Below are positions 1 to 9,600 of a stretch of 23,485 nt of DNA, in pieces. The position numbers and the translations under genes were made by a program. Source of the DNA: a virus. Position 1 is the first letter of the stretch, and each line of letters starts with the position of its first letter. Location: IMG/VR virus record IMGVR_UViG_3300020477_001066, positions 1 through 23,485 of that record, one strand, 5' to 3'. The notes under the pieces were generated by a model. The model was not told where the DNA came from. It did no database searches and saw only the letters and a program-made list of their open reading frames with translations.

Positions 1-340
1 CTCCACCTCCATCTCCATCATTTCCACTTGTACCATCTTGCAGTACCCATTGACCATTAGTAAATACCTGTACTTTTCCATCTACTGTTCTTTTATCTCC
101 TTCTTGAGGACCTTCCTCTCCATACCCTATCCCCTCTAGATACGTACTAATAGAATCTAAGTTAAGATAATCCTCTACTGATTTCTCTTCAGAAGGATCT
201 GTTACTGTAGGTGTTCCTCTACCTAATGTATTTGCTACAGGTGTATCGAATGTATATCCTTCGCTTATAAAGTATCTACCGAAGAAACTATTAGGATCTA
301 ACATTCTTCCTATCTGTGGAAAATATACTGATTCTGCCAT
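1..340 (-). CDS. Putative virion protein, 3' end beyond window
   Basis: This reading frame opens with an ATG at 340 and stays open for 113 codons to the left edge, so only the N-terminus is visible. The ATG shares one base with the upstream gene's stop (TAATG), the junction type used throughout this operon. The visible protein starts MAESVYFPQIGRML and then becomes acidic and Gly-rich. Around residues 82-100 it has the motif DGKVQVFTNGQWVLQDG, which resembles short 'print-name-and-value' type repeats of phage fibre and collar proteins, but I cannot assign a family. The position at the end of the ejection/lysis cluster suggests a structural protein. Function is unknown. Confidence 0.75.
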   Translation of the reverse strand, partial: MAESVYFPQIGRMLDPNSFFGRYFISEGYTFDTPVANTLGRGTPTVTDPSEEKSVEDYLNLDSISTYLEGIGYGEEGPQEGDKRTVDGKVQVFTNGQWVLQDGTSGNDGDGGG

Positions 341-1596
341 TATTTAACCCTTCTATTCCATTTAGTACCACCAGTAACTCTTTGTCCCGGTTGTCCAAAT
401 ACACTTTCTAAATCTTCTTCTGCTTTATCTTTGAATGTTTGTGTTCCTAATTCTGCAGATACTTCAAATGCTATATCTTCTCTTTCTTTTATATCATTTG
501 TTGAAATAAATCTTGTCCAGCTAGCAGATTGTTCATCTGGTGATTGTCCAACTAAGTTATTCCATTCGTATCTCCATTGAGGTGCAGCAGTAGAATATCT
601 TTTGACATTGGTATTTTTATATTGTGGAAACTTTGCCACAAAAGATTCCTCTAGTCCCGGAATAAACTCTTCATCATACCAAAGTGGATTAGCTTCTCTC
701 TGATTAGCAACATCTTCTAAGTTAAAATTAAGACTGGAACCGGGTCCCATTATAGATTCTATATCATCCTTAACACCAGATGTTGCCTGTATTATCTCTA
801 ATGGTTTCCCTTCAATTATAGCTTCTATTCTTTCTGGAAGCTCATAAGGTAATTTACGATTTCTTATCTTGCTTATAATCTTGTTAATTTCTGCAACAGC
901 TGAATCTCCTTCTCCATACTCTCCCATCATAAAAGAATTTGTAATTTCATTTATTAGATCTGGATTTAATGTCTGTATGCCAGATGATAATAGTTGTGTA
1001 GCAATACTTTCAAAACTTTTATCCCAATCCTGTAACCAAGTCTCTGGATCTTCAGCTTTGGATTTAATAGCCTTTCTTACTCCTGATGTCTTATCTCTAT
1101 ACCAAGAAGTAGTCATTAACTCCTTATCTCTAGGAACTCTACCTTCTTGTGCAGCTTCAATAGCTACTGCCAAGTAATCATAGTTACCATTCTCATCTGT
1201 TGAAAGTAGCCATGGTGCAAATCTTGACTCTTGTTTTATTGCTTCTACTAAATATTCATAAGATTCAGCACCATCTTCTACGTATTCAGATACAACACTA
1301 AGTTGATTTGTTGTGCCAAAATTAAAAGAAGAGTTATACATAACATCACTTACAACAGAATCTTCTGCTTGTTCTACTATTACTCCATCACTTATAATTA
1401 CATTGGGTACCAAAGATACTACTGTTTTATCAAGTATGCTTGCTGGATCTTCAATTAAATATCTCCATACAAATGTATCTCCTTCGGGAAGTTCCATAAA
1501 GGCTACTAACCAGAAATCATCTCCATCTTGCCATACCTCATAATCGTTTGGTAAATCTGGTCTTAACTTATTTTCTTCTTTACTTTGTACTGCCAT
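340..1596 (-). CDS. Hypothetical late (probably virion) protein, 418 aa
   Basis: I do not recognise a family. The protein is acidic and soluble, with no signal peptide or membrane segment. The first 50 residues are rich in Trp, Asp and Phe (DDFWLVAF, TFVWRYLIED). The middle (about 110-300) looks helical, and the C-terminus is basic (GTKWNRRVK). Its start overlaps the end of the 759-aa gene by 17 nt and its stop overlaps the next ATG, so it is translated as part of the late operon. Its place beside the peptidoglycan hydrolase and the ejection proteins argues for a virion or internal protein. This is inference from position only. Confidence 0.8.
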   Translation of the reverse strand: MAVQSKEENKLRPDLPNDYEVWQDGDDFWLVAFMELPEGDTFVWRYLIEDPASILDKTVVSLVPNVIISDGVIVEQAEDSVVSDVMYNSSFNFGTTNQLSVVSEYVEDGAESYEYLVEAIKQESRFAPWLLSTDENGNYDYLAVAIEAAQEGRVPRDKELMTTSWYRDKTSGVRKAIKSKAEDPETWLQDWDKSFESIATQLLSSGIQTLNPDLINEITNSFMMGEYGEGDSAVAEINKIISKIRNRKLPYELPERIEAIIEGKPLEIIQATSGVKDDIESIMGPGSSLNFNLEDVANQREANPLWYDEEFIPGLEESFVAKFPQYKNTNVKRYSTAAPQWRYEWNNLVGQSPDEQSASWTRFISTNDIKEREDIAFEVSAELGTQTFKDKAEEDLESVFGQPGQRVTGGTKWNRRVK

Positions 1597-3859
1597 GCTT
1601 AAAACTTTCTACCATTTTATCACGCCATGAGTCTGACATGTCTGCATTCCGGTACTTATTGAGATTTTTGTAATTACTTACAGTATTCTTAAAGGATACA
1701 TTCATATCTATAATAGGTTGTGGATTAGATAATGGTGGTAAATATGCTGATTTATATCCAGTATCCGTATCTACTGCTGCTGCCTTTTTTATTAATAAAT
1801 CTGTTGGACTTACACTCTCTACTTGATCTAATACAAGCGCAATATTCTCCCAATCAGGAGTGTATTCTTCTAATGGTAGATCTACCCCGTGTTGTTTTGC
1901 CATATTATGTGCCATTCTTGAACCATAATATTCTGCCATAGGTTTTAATTCTGGTGCAGCTGCTATTAGTCCTCCTAACAAAAATACACCTGTCTCATAA
2001 ATATCAAGATACTCCATACCCGGAGTAAGTAACCTTGTCATCAGTAGTTTTGCTTTATTCATTATTCTTCTTTTAGCTATTTTTCCTAAACGCAAATTAT
2101 TAGTTAAAGCACTCATGTTCCTATCATAGGATTCCACAAGCTCGAACAATCTTTCACCTTCAGAATCTGATAATTGTGATGACATATTATCCATAACACT
2201 TTCTGCTCTATCTGCTGCATCATAATACATGGTATCTCCCATTTCTTGCAGTTCGTTAAATTCTATAAATCTTTCCATATCTGCTTCATCTACTAATTCT
2301 TGAGGAACTGTATCTGGAAATTCAAATAACGACTCTGGAGTATCTGGTGCTTTATCTACTACATTTGTAGGTGTGTCTATTATTATTTCATCTATTGGAT
2401 TTGCTGTAGCTTTAGAAGTTTTGAATTGTTCTACAGTTGTATCTTCTATATTAATTCTTTTACCAATCCCTAAATCATCATTAGGGTCTAGTAAAACAAC
2501 TTCATATTGTGCATTAGTTGGTCCTGAAACAAATCCTTCTATACCTGCTTTTCTAAGTGCAGTAAAAGCAAGTTCTGTATCTCCAACTTCTTCTGCTAAC
2601 ACTTTTGTAAATACTTCTGAACCACCTCCATAAACACGCCTTCCTGCGTTATCATAGCTAAATGAAATTGTGCTATTTTTAGTAGATTCAACTAAATCAT
2701 CAAAAGATACTCCAGTTTCTTTAGCAAATATATCCCAATCTATTTTTTCTATTTGGTCCATTAATGGTGCAGCACCTCCAACATTAGATTTAGGATAAAA
2801 TATATCTCGACCTCTAAATTCTCCTTCTTTAATATTTATTAATAAATTATCTGTATTAACTTGTACTTTGTAAAAATTATCAGCAGCATCTCCATAATGT
2901 CCGGGACCTCTTATTTGTTCTAAAGTTTTATTACCTATTGGTTCTGTGTAAAAACCGGGGATATGATTACCACCACCCAGTTTATGACTAAATGTTATTT
3001 CATTTGCAGAAACTTTCCCCCCTGCGTGTTTAACATAAAGCTCAACATTTCCTTTAGTATCTCTATTTAAGCTATTAAAAAAATTGTCAGCTAATTGATT
3101 AGGAGTTAAATCATCTACTACATTTGTAGGTGTGTCTAATGGTATCTCTGTAAATACATCTAGTGTTTTACCTGCTGTACTACCGGGGTCCATTATTGAA
3201 ACAGGTTTTATACCTAAAGTATCTCCTTCTTTAACTAATGGTATTATTTCGTATTCAACATATTCTGAAACACCTGCCTTACCAGTTGCACCTGTACCAA
3301 GTGCTTTTACTCCGTTTTCTTTAAGTAAATCTATATTATCCCCAAAAAGTTTTTGTAGAGTAATATCGTGTCCCATAGGAAAACCCATAGCTTTTTGAAA
3401 TGGTGGCTCTCCTACTGCTTGTCGCCAATTCATATCCCAAAGATTAGCTTCTGTAACCCTACCACCATACTTTCCTTGAACTGGATAATCAAATGTAACA
3501 GATTCAGGTATACCTAATGCCTTAGCTAAATCAGGTCTGTCGCCTATTTTTGTATCTAAATCTAAAATTTCATTTAATTTTATTTCTGTTACAAACTTAT
3601 AATTTTTATGTGTTCCGGGTCTTTGATATTTATCAGAATACATTGGATTAGGCGAAAAATAATTATGTTGTCCTAATCCTGAACTACCATGATCTCCTCG
3701 TTTTTTTAAGAAATTAGAATCAATAATTCTATTAGGGTCATCAGTAGACCTATATAGCATTACATTACCATTTTCATCTAATGGTATAGTTATATCTCTT
3801 GTTCCACCAGATCTACGATCAGGACCTATTACTCCTTCTACTATATCTTCAGGGTCCAT
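1580..3859 (-). CDS. Protein with two tandem ADP-ribosyltransferase-like regions, 759 aa
   Basis: The N-terminal region (about 30-210) has the order of features of ADP-ribosyltransferase (ART) folds carried by phage polyvalent and ejected proteins: a first strand with Arg (MLYRST, R37), an aromatic-Ser segment (YFSPNPMYSDKY, 67-78), and a final acidic strand (SEYVEYEI, 198-205, with E199/E202/E204). A second region (about 270-460) repeats the plan: NVELYVKH, GFYTEPIGN, then RKAGIEGFV and QYEVVLLDP. It lacks the clear first-strand Arg. Each region is followed by the same linker, DTPTNVVD (242-249 and 495-502). The C-terminal third is helical with one hydrophobic stretch near 635-650. ART enzymes transfer ADP-ribose from NAD to host proteins, and phages can inject them with the DNA. 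No search was run, so catalysis is unproven. The gene is stop-start coupled to the 43-aa gene. Confidence 0.6.
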   Translation of the reverse strand: MDPEDIVEGVIGPDRRSGGTRDITIPLDENGNVMLYRSTDDPNRIIDSNFLKKRGDHGSSGLGQHNYFSPNPMYSDKYQRPGTHKNYKFVTEIKLNEILDLDTKIGDRPDLAKALGIPESVTFDYPVQGKYGGRVTEANLWDMNWRQAVGEPPFQKAMGFPMGHDITLQKLFGDNIDLLKENGVKALGTGATGKAGVSEYVEYEIIPLVKEGDTLGIKPVSIMDPGSTAGKTLDVFTEIPLDTPTNVVDDLTPNQLADNFFNSLNRDTKGNVELYVKHAGGKVSANEITFSHKLGGGNHIPGFYTEPIGNKTLEQIRGPGHYGDAADNFYKVQVNTDNLLINIKEGEFRGRDIFYPKSNVGGAAPLMDQIEKIDWDIFAKETGVSFDDLVESTKNSTISFSYDNAGRRVYGGGSEVFTKVLAEEVGDTELAFTALRKAGIEGFVSGPTNAQYEVVLLDPNDDLGIGKRINIEDTTVEQFKTSKATANPIDEIIIDTPTNVVDKAPDTPESLFEFPDTVPQELVDEADMERFIEFNELQEMGDTMYYDAADRAESVMDNMSSQLSDSEGERLFELVESYDRNMSALTNNLRLGKIAKRRIMNKAKLLMTRLLTPGMEYLDIYETGVFLLGGLIAAAPELKPMAEYYGSRMAHNMAKQHGVDLPLEEYTPDWENIALVLDQVESVSPTDLLIKKAAAVDTDTGYKSAYLPPLSNPQPIIDMNVSFKNTVSNYKNLNKYRNADMSDSWRDKMVESFKHGSTK

Positions 3860-3990
3860 TACATTCCCCCTACTTTTAATGAAGAATTAACTGGCATCCC
3901 TGTAATATGACAATCACATTCACAGAGACTATCATTGTCCGGATCTTCTATTTGATCCCATCCACAAAAATGACAATAAAAATCCTCCAT
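3859..3990 (-). CDS. 43-aa Cys-rich protein, possible zinc ribbon
   Basis: This small gene fills the gap between the hydrolase and the ART-like gene exactly, with a TAATG overlap at both ends, which strongly supports it as real. The protein has CHFC at residues 6-9 and CECDC at 23-27, spacing that could bind one zinc ion. The rest is acidic in the middle and ends in SLKVGGM. The GTAGGGGGA that encodes its C-terminus serves as ribosome binding site for the downstream gene. Function is unknown. Given its place in a late operon it may be a small structural or regulatory protein. Confidence 0.7.
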   Translation of the reverse strand: MEDFYCHFCGWDQIEDPDNDSLCECDCHITGMPVNSSLKVGGM

Positions 3991-4868
3991 TATCGTTCTG
4001 CCTTTAATTGATTCAATCTATATTGAGTCCATCCTTCACTACGTTGTTTTCCTTGAGTTATAATTGCTATCTCCTCCATAGCATAGGCAACATTAGCTAG
4101 TAACTCTTCTACATTTACTTCTTTAACATCTTGAATATCTTTATTTAGTTCTTCTTTACTGGATTGTTCTAAATTTTCTACATCTCTCGCAATATCTTTT
4201 GTAGCTTCAGTAGGATTATCTAGCCATACTTTCCTTTTTTTACTAAGTGGATGACTTATTCCCTCTCTTGCATGTTCAATAAAATCGCTGGGTCTTATTC
4301 CCCCTTCATCCTTTTTGAATCTCCTATTAACTTCTTTCCATACACTCCAATTATTACCACCGGGAGATTTACCAAAATCATATCCTGCTATATATACAGC
4401 AGCTACGGCATTAATAAAAGGATTATATATATTTTCCTCCCAAGTTTTTCCGTTATCAAATAACTCTGGAAAGAATCTTTTAAGATTCTCCTCCCATACA
4501 TTTCTGTTTATTTGCCATAAACCATAATCATAAGTTCCATTATCGTTTGGTTCTATTGATCTTATATTCCTAGCAAAACCCTGAGATTGACCCTTATCAT
4601 TTCTATGTTCAGCTAAAGCTATAGCTACTAGCTTTTCAACATCTGTATCAACTTTTGCATTTAATATATCTTTATGTTTAGAATTAGGGTTCCATCCATA
4701 GTCAGACTTATCTTGTCCAGTAAGAGATTCTTCTGTTTTTTCTACATAGTTATTAGCAAATACTATATAGGAATATAATTTTTCTGGGGAATATTCTCTA
4801 TCATCCTCTTCAGAGGGTGAGAAACTAATACCATTTGTCATTAGCAATCCTACCAATAATAATTTCAT
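3990..4868 (-). CDS. Lysozyme/lytic transglycosylase-like protein, 292 aa
   Basis: Residues 75-180 carry the signature of the lysozyme-like (SLT/GH23-type) fold: IALAEHRND with the presumed catalytic Glu at residue 87, the YGLWQIN segment (115-121), then NPFINAVAAVYIAGYDFG and a WSVW motif. These enzymes cleave the glycan strands of peptidoglycan. The N-terminus MKLLLVGLLM is short and hydrophobic and could be an export signal or a membrane anchor, though no basic n-region beyond Lys2 is seen. The C-terminal 100 residues are charged and helical (coiled-coil-like). Its place among putative ejection proteins and the lack of an adjacent holin suggest a virion-associated hydrolase for entry at least as much as an endolysin. 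The ATG overlaps the preceding stop (ATGA). Confidence 0.8.
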   Translation of the reverse strand: MKLLLVGLLMTNGISFSPSEEDDREYSPEKLYSYIVFANNYVEKTEESLTGQDKSDYGWNPNSKHKDILNAKVDTDVEKLVAIALAEHRNDKGQSQGFARNIRSIEPNDNGTYDYGLWQINRNVWEENLKRFFPELFDNGKTWEENIYNPFINAVAAVYIAGYDFGKSPGGNNWSVWKEVNRRFKKDEGGIRPSDFIEHAREGISHPLSKKRKVWLDNPTEATKDIARDVENLEQSSKEELNKDIQDVKEVNVEELLANVAYAMEEIAIITQGKQRSEGWTQYRLNQLKAER

Positions 4869-6658
4869 CCACCAATCATATCACTCATCCTGTCTACTGT
4901 GTAGGTTAAATAAGAAAGATCGTTCCTTCTTTTCTCTGCTGTAGCTTTGGCTCTAAGCTCTGGTTCAAATAATTCTTTTGCATAAGCTTCTGTTCTCTCC
5001 GAAGCTGACTGAGGTGCTTGTAATCTACTCGTTGGATTAATCATTCTCTGCGCTAAATCAACATTATGTTGCCAATCAATAGCTGCCTTTTCTGCATCTA
5101 TATCTGATTGAATCCAGTAATCCGATAGTGCGGCAAGTTCTGCTGGAGATAGATCAGTTCTGGCACCTATAGCTTTTAATGTAGTTTGTAACTCATTTTT
5201 AATAAATGCCGGAGATGGCTCTAAATATACTTTAGGATAAATAGGTGGCCTATTCTTATAGTCTCTCATTTTCTCAGATAAGAATGGACCAATTTTCTTA
5301 AACTCATAATTAGCTTCTATCATGGCATTTTGCATAGCAGTTTGTGTTAGTCGCCCCCATGAACCAGACTCTGAAAAGTAAGCATCTGGACTTAAGAAAC
5401 CTGCCTGCATTAGTTCTAGCTGTACTGCCTCCTTTTCTTCTGGAGGTAAACTTATCCAAGATATTTTTCCTTGGGCGGGGTCTCCACTTATGTGATCAAA
5501 TCCACCATATAGATTATCTCTACCATAATCACTAACAGTAATTTGTTCTTTTGCATCTTGGAGGAAATCTTTATCAAGAGATGGTTCCTGCCATCCCGAA
5601 GTCTCTATCTGTTTGTATATAAAGTAATCATCTGGTAAGTTTGAATAATCTGAAAACTCTCCTGAAGTAAGACCTGTTAGATTTTTTTCGAGATCTAAAT
5701 AATACATATCAATCGCTTCTTCATCTGCACCCTGTAAAGGATAGAGAATCTTTCCTTCCCCCTGAAGTTTCTCCACTTCAGTTGTAGTAAGCTGTTGTTT
5801 TTCCATATCTATAATATCGCCAGCGACACCCTGTGTAGCAACTGCGTACCATGCTTGTTTATCTACTTCTTCTACAATGTTTCCATCATCATCATAAGAG
5901 GATGGTAAATCTATCCATTTCCCTGTTGGTACAAATACTCCATCTTTCTCCTCTGTAACAGGATAATACTTAAGACCTGCATCATTTATATTGCTAAAAC
6001 TTGAATAAATACTTAGATCTGCTGTTCCTTTATTCTCTATTACTTCATTAAGATAATCACTTGAAAAGAATATATAACCATTACCACCTTTTGGTTTAGC
6101 TATTACCGCAATATTTCCTGTATCTTTTACATAATCATTCACTTCTACTTTCAAATATTCAAAATATTCCCCGGCCTCTTCACTATTAACTCCACTAACT
6201 CCAGAAGATAAATCAAATGCTTGACTAACTTCTTGTACAAAATCATTAGGTAAAATATTTATATATCCTTTTTGAACACTTGTTCCTGTATATTGTCTTG
6301 GACCTGTATATTCATCTTCTCCATATACAACTGAACCTTCCAAAGACTCTAAAGATTTCTCCATTATTGATTGATTATCCATATAAACTGTATTGTATGG
6401 ACTATCAGAGTTTCCAACTTTAATATCAAATATATCCAACTCTGTTATTACTCTAGCTAAAAACTGTATGTTTGTTATATCTTCTTTTGCTAAAGAGTTG
6501 AGTGTTTCTATTAGATCTTCATCCACTCTAGTAATTGATGATATGGATTGTTGATATTCTGTAGGTACACCAGAATAAGTCCTTGCTGAAACTACTCCTC
6601 GTTGTTGTATGACAGCTTGTATTAAAACTTCTTTCCAATCATCTTTTAATTCTGACAT
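4865..6658 (-). CDS. Virion/ejection-type protein, 597 aa
   Basis: There is no enzyme signature. The protein is acidic and Tyr/Asp-rich over residues 1-400. Near residues 405-450 there is a helical repeat-like stretch (LELMQAGFL, then GSWGRLTQTAMQNAM) of the kind seen in peptidoglycan-binding-like modules of large phage virion proteins. The final 100 residues are strongly helical (LSPAELAALSDYW and similar), compatible with a coiled coil. The start codon follows the 2,327-aa gene without a gap, and the GGAGGGGC that encodes that protein's last residues is its ribosome binding site. I infer an internal or tail-associated structural protein that works with the neighbouring giant protein. The family is not identified. 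Confidence 0.7.
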   Translation of the reverse strand: MSELKDDWKEVLIQAVIQQRGVVSARTYSGVPTEYQQSISSITRVDEDLIETLNSLAKEDITNIQFLARVITELDIFDIKVGNSDSPYNTVYMDNQSIMEKSLESLEGSVVYGEDEYTGPRQYTGTSVQKGYINILPNDFVQEVSQAFDLSSGVSGVNSEEAGEYFEYLKVEVNDYVKDTGNIAVIAKPKGGNGYIFFSSDYLNEVIENKGTADLSIYSSFSNINDAGLKYYPVTEEKDGVFVPTGKWIDLPSSYDDDGNIVEEVDKQAWYAVATQGVAGDIIDMEKQQLTTTEVEKLQGEGKILYPLQGADEEAIDMYYLDLEKNLTGLTSGEFSDYSNLPDDYFIYKQIETSGWQEPSLDKDFLQDAKEQITVSDYGRDNLYGGFDHISGDPAQGKISWISLPPEEKEAVQLELMQAGFLSPDAYFSESGSWGRLTQTAMQNAMIEANYEFKKIGPFLSEKMRDYKNRPPIYPKVYLEPSPAFIKNELQTTLKAIGARTDLSPAELAALSDYWIQSDIDAEKAAIDWQHNVDLAQRMINPTSRLQAPQSASERTEAYAKELFEPELRAKATAEKRRNDLSYLTYTVDRMSDMIGG

Positions 6659-9600
6659 TTATGCCCCTCCTACATTTATTTTATTTGGTAAATACATGCC
6701 ATATTCCTCGAATACATCTGGATTGTAGAATAAATCTTCTACAAAATCCCTTCTTTCTTCTATATATGGTAGCAGAACCTTCTCCGCTACAAAGTATAAA
6801 TCATCATTGTTAGCTACCATTCTTGCTATAGTATCTCTTAAAAATTTTCTTTCAGCGATATATCTTCTGGATGATCTCCATCCCTCCATAGATAGTCCTT
6901 CTCTAAAACCTTTCTTAGAAATAGTATCCATAATAGATAATATAGATATAACATCTCTTCCAACTTTGGTATTGGCTAATTGAGGTTCTTTTTCCCATGT
7001 TCTTAATTCCTTCATCTGTAATTCAACACTTGTTGTTTCTGGAAGTCCCGGTATTGGTCTATCATATCCGGGAAACTTATCTCTTGCATCTATTTGGTGC
7101 ATAGCTAAATATCTGTTCCTTGCCTTATCTTGATTAGGTCGTGTTATATCAAACAACTCAAGAGATTCTAATCTTTTATCTTCCATGTAAAATTGACCCA
7201 ATGATTGATTCCTTTTATAAAGCCATTCATCTGGTGATAATGGTTCTCTTTTTCCTTCTACTAAAGTTCTAACATAAGCTTCATAACTAAAGTCTCCACC
7301 TCCACCTTTAGGTATTGCAAACTGTGCTGTATATGGATGAGATTCAAATAGTTCTGGATTATTTCTTTGGAACTCTACACCTTTTTCATCTACTGGTCTT
7401 GGTTCAATGACTATTGACTTAGGTTGTACTAGATCTATTGGATTGAACCCAAACTCATCTATAAAGTATTTAGTTGCAGAATAGTTATCTCCCGGTGCAT
7501 AAGCCATTTGGTTTGTTCCCGGAAGTATTGGCGGTGTTTCTAATAACTCTCTATATCTATCTGATAATGTCTGCATGGCCCATACTGTTGTATTATTTTT
7601 TGGATCTCCAATCTTATCGTATCTAGGGTTCATACCTGTTGGTCCAATAAACTGGGAGAAAGCTTTTATCAAAGTTATTCCTCTACCTATCTTTTTAGCT
7701 TTCTGTTGTAAAGCAATTTGTTGTTGCTGTGTATCATCTAGTTCTCCATTAGCTTTTAATAACCTATAAATATCTATTTGAGTATTTCCTGCAACTCTTG
7801 CTATTTCATTATTAGGATTATCGCTATCAAAACCCCATATTGCTCTTACTGCATTTCTCATCCATGCTGGCGCAAAAGCTGCATTAATAAGATCGCCAGA
7901 AGTTTTAACATCTGGAAGTCCGTATGGGAAAGCAAACTTAACAAAATCATCAAATGCTGGGCTATCTCCTATAAGCTTTGCAAGAGGTATAGCCATCATT
8001 GGTCCTACACCCGGAACAACACTTAGTGCTATATTAAGAGAACTTGCATAACCCGGAAACCTTACTTGAACTTGTCTATCTTCCCCAAAAGCTACATCAG
8101 AAGCTGCTTCTGATATTAATTCCGAAACAACTGGATAATAAAATACAGATTCACCTGTTACCTCATCTTCTCCTATAAATCCTTCTCCTTCAATAGGACT
8201 AAAATCATTATCTTTTCTTAAAGCATTAACTGCTACCTGTCCTCTTCTTATCATTTGAGGATTTTCTTTTAATAATTTAGCCCAAGTAGTAACAATTTCT
8301 TTATAAGCATTACCAAATGGGAATATTGCTCTCATGTTGTAAAAGAACTTATTGTCTCTTGTTATATCATATAGTAAATCTTGAACACCTTGTAATGCAA
8401 CTGCTTTAGCTACAGTATCTAATTGATCAAAAGAAGCAACATCTTCTGTAAAGCTTGCTGCATCATATAACTTTTCTCTTTCTCTTATATACTTCCTACG
8501 ACCTCTTTGATATTTTTCACTCTTCTCCCCAACAGTTTCATCCAAGACTTTCATTCTTGCTTTTATCTTATCTTCTATCGCATTAACTTTTGATAATCTT
8601 CCTTCTCTGTACCTAGATACCATACCCTTTAGTTCTTCTACCCAATCTAAATCTGCTTGATTTGCCTTCTTTGCAGAAGCTATTTGTTTTTCTGACCATT
8701 TATTTTTTCCACTATAAGCAAAATTATCCCATAAATTCTGCCAAGTCCAATCGGCATTTTCTCCAAGTCTCTTATAAAATTTCTGATTATATTGAAAACT
8801 ACCAAGTGCTTCTCTATCTCCTCCTATTAAATCAAAAATCTCATCTAATTTCCCCCAAGAGCCTGTAACATCATTCCTAGAATCCCTTAAAGTTTCCCAA
8901 AGATCATCTCCGGGTTTAACACCCTTATCTCTTAATCCTTCTAAAAATTCCATCCACCATTCATTTGGTCCTGCTTCCACAACATCTCCGGGTTCTAACC
9001 CATCTAAGAATTGTTTTCTTAATAGATAAAATTCTTCATTAGGTACAACTGTATCTATTTTGGGTGATGCAACTTTTGTTTTCTTACGCATCTGTCTAGC
9101 TGTTTTTATAGCTTTTCGTAAAGCGCTTTCTGACATAGTATGGTCCATCATGGTCATCTCATCACCTAATATATAATCCCTTATTAAGACATACTCTGCT
9201 TCTGATTCGATCTCTGTAATTTTTTTCTTTTTGAAAAAGTTTCTATTAAGATTTTTTAATGCTTCTGTTAATTTATCACCAAGAGGATAAGGAGTCATAT
9301 CTGAGGCAGACCCTTTTGATTGATAACTGGGAGAACCTACTGTAAAGTCCGCTTTACGGAACGATGCCCACCTCTTTAAGTGCATAAATTCATATATATC
9401 TCCAAATACTTTATCTGGATACTCCATAGGTGCTTCTGAAGGGAAAAATTGTAATACTTTTAAGTCTCCTTCATATAGTCTATGTAAACCTAAAGTACCC
9501 GGCTTAACAATACGGGCCTGTTCTCTTCTTAGTTCATCAATTTCATCATCAAAGTTTATACGCAGACTCTTTTCTCCATAACCAGTTCTTCCAGTTGCTC

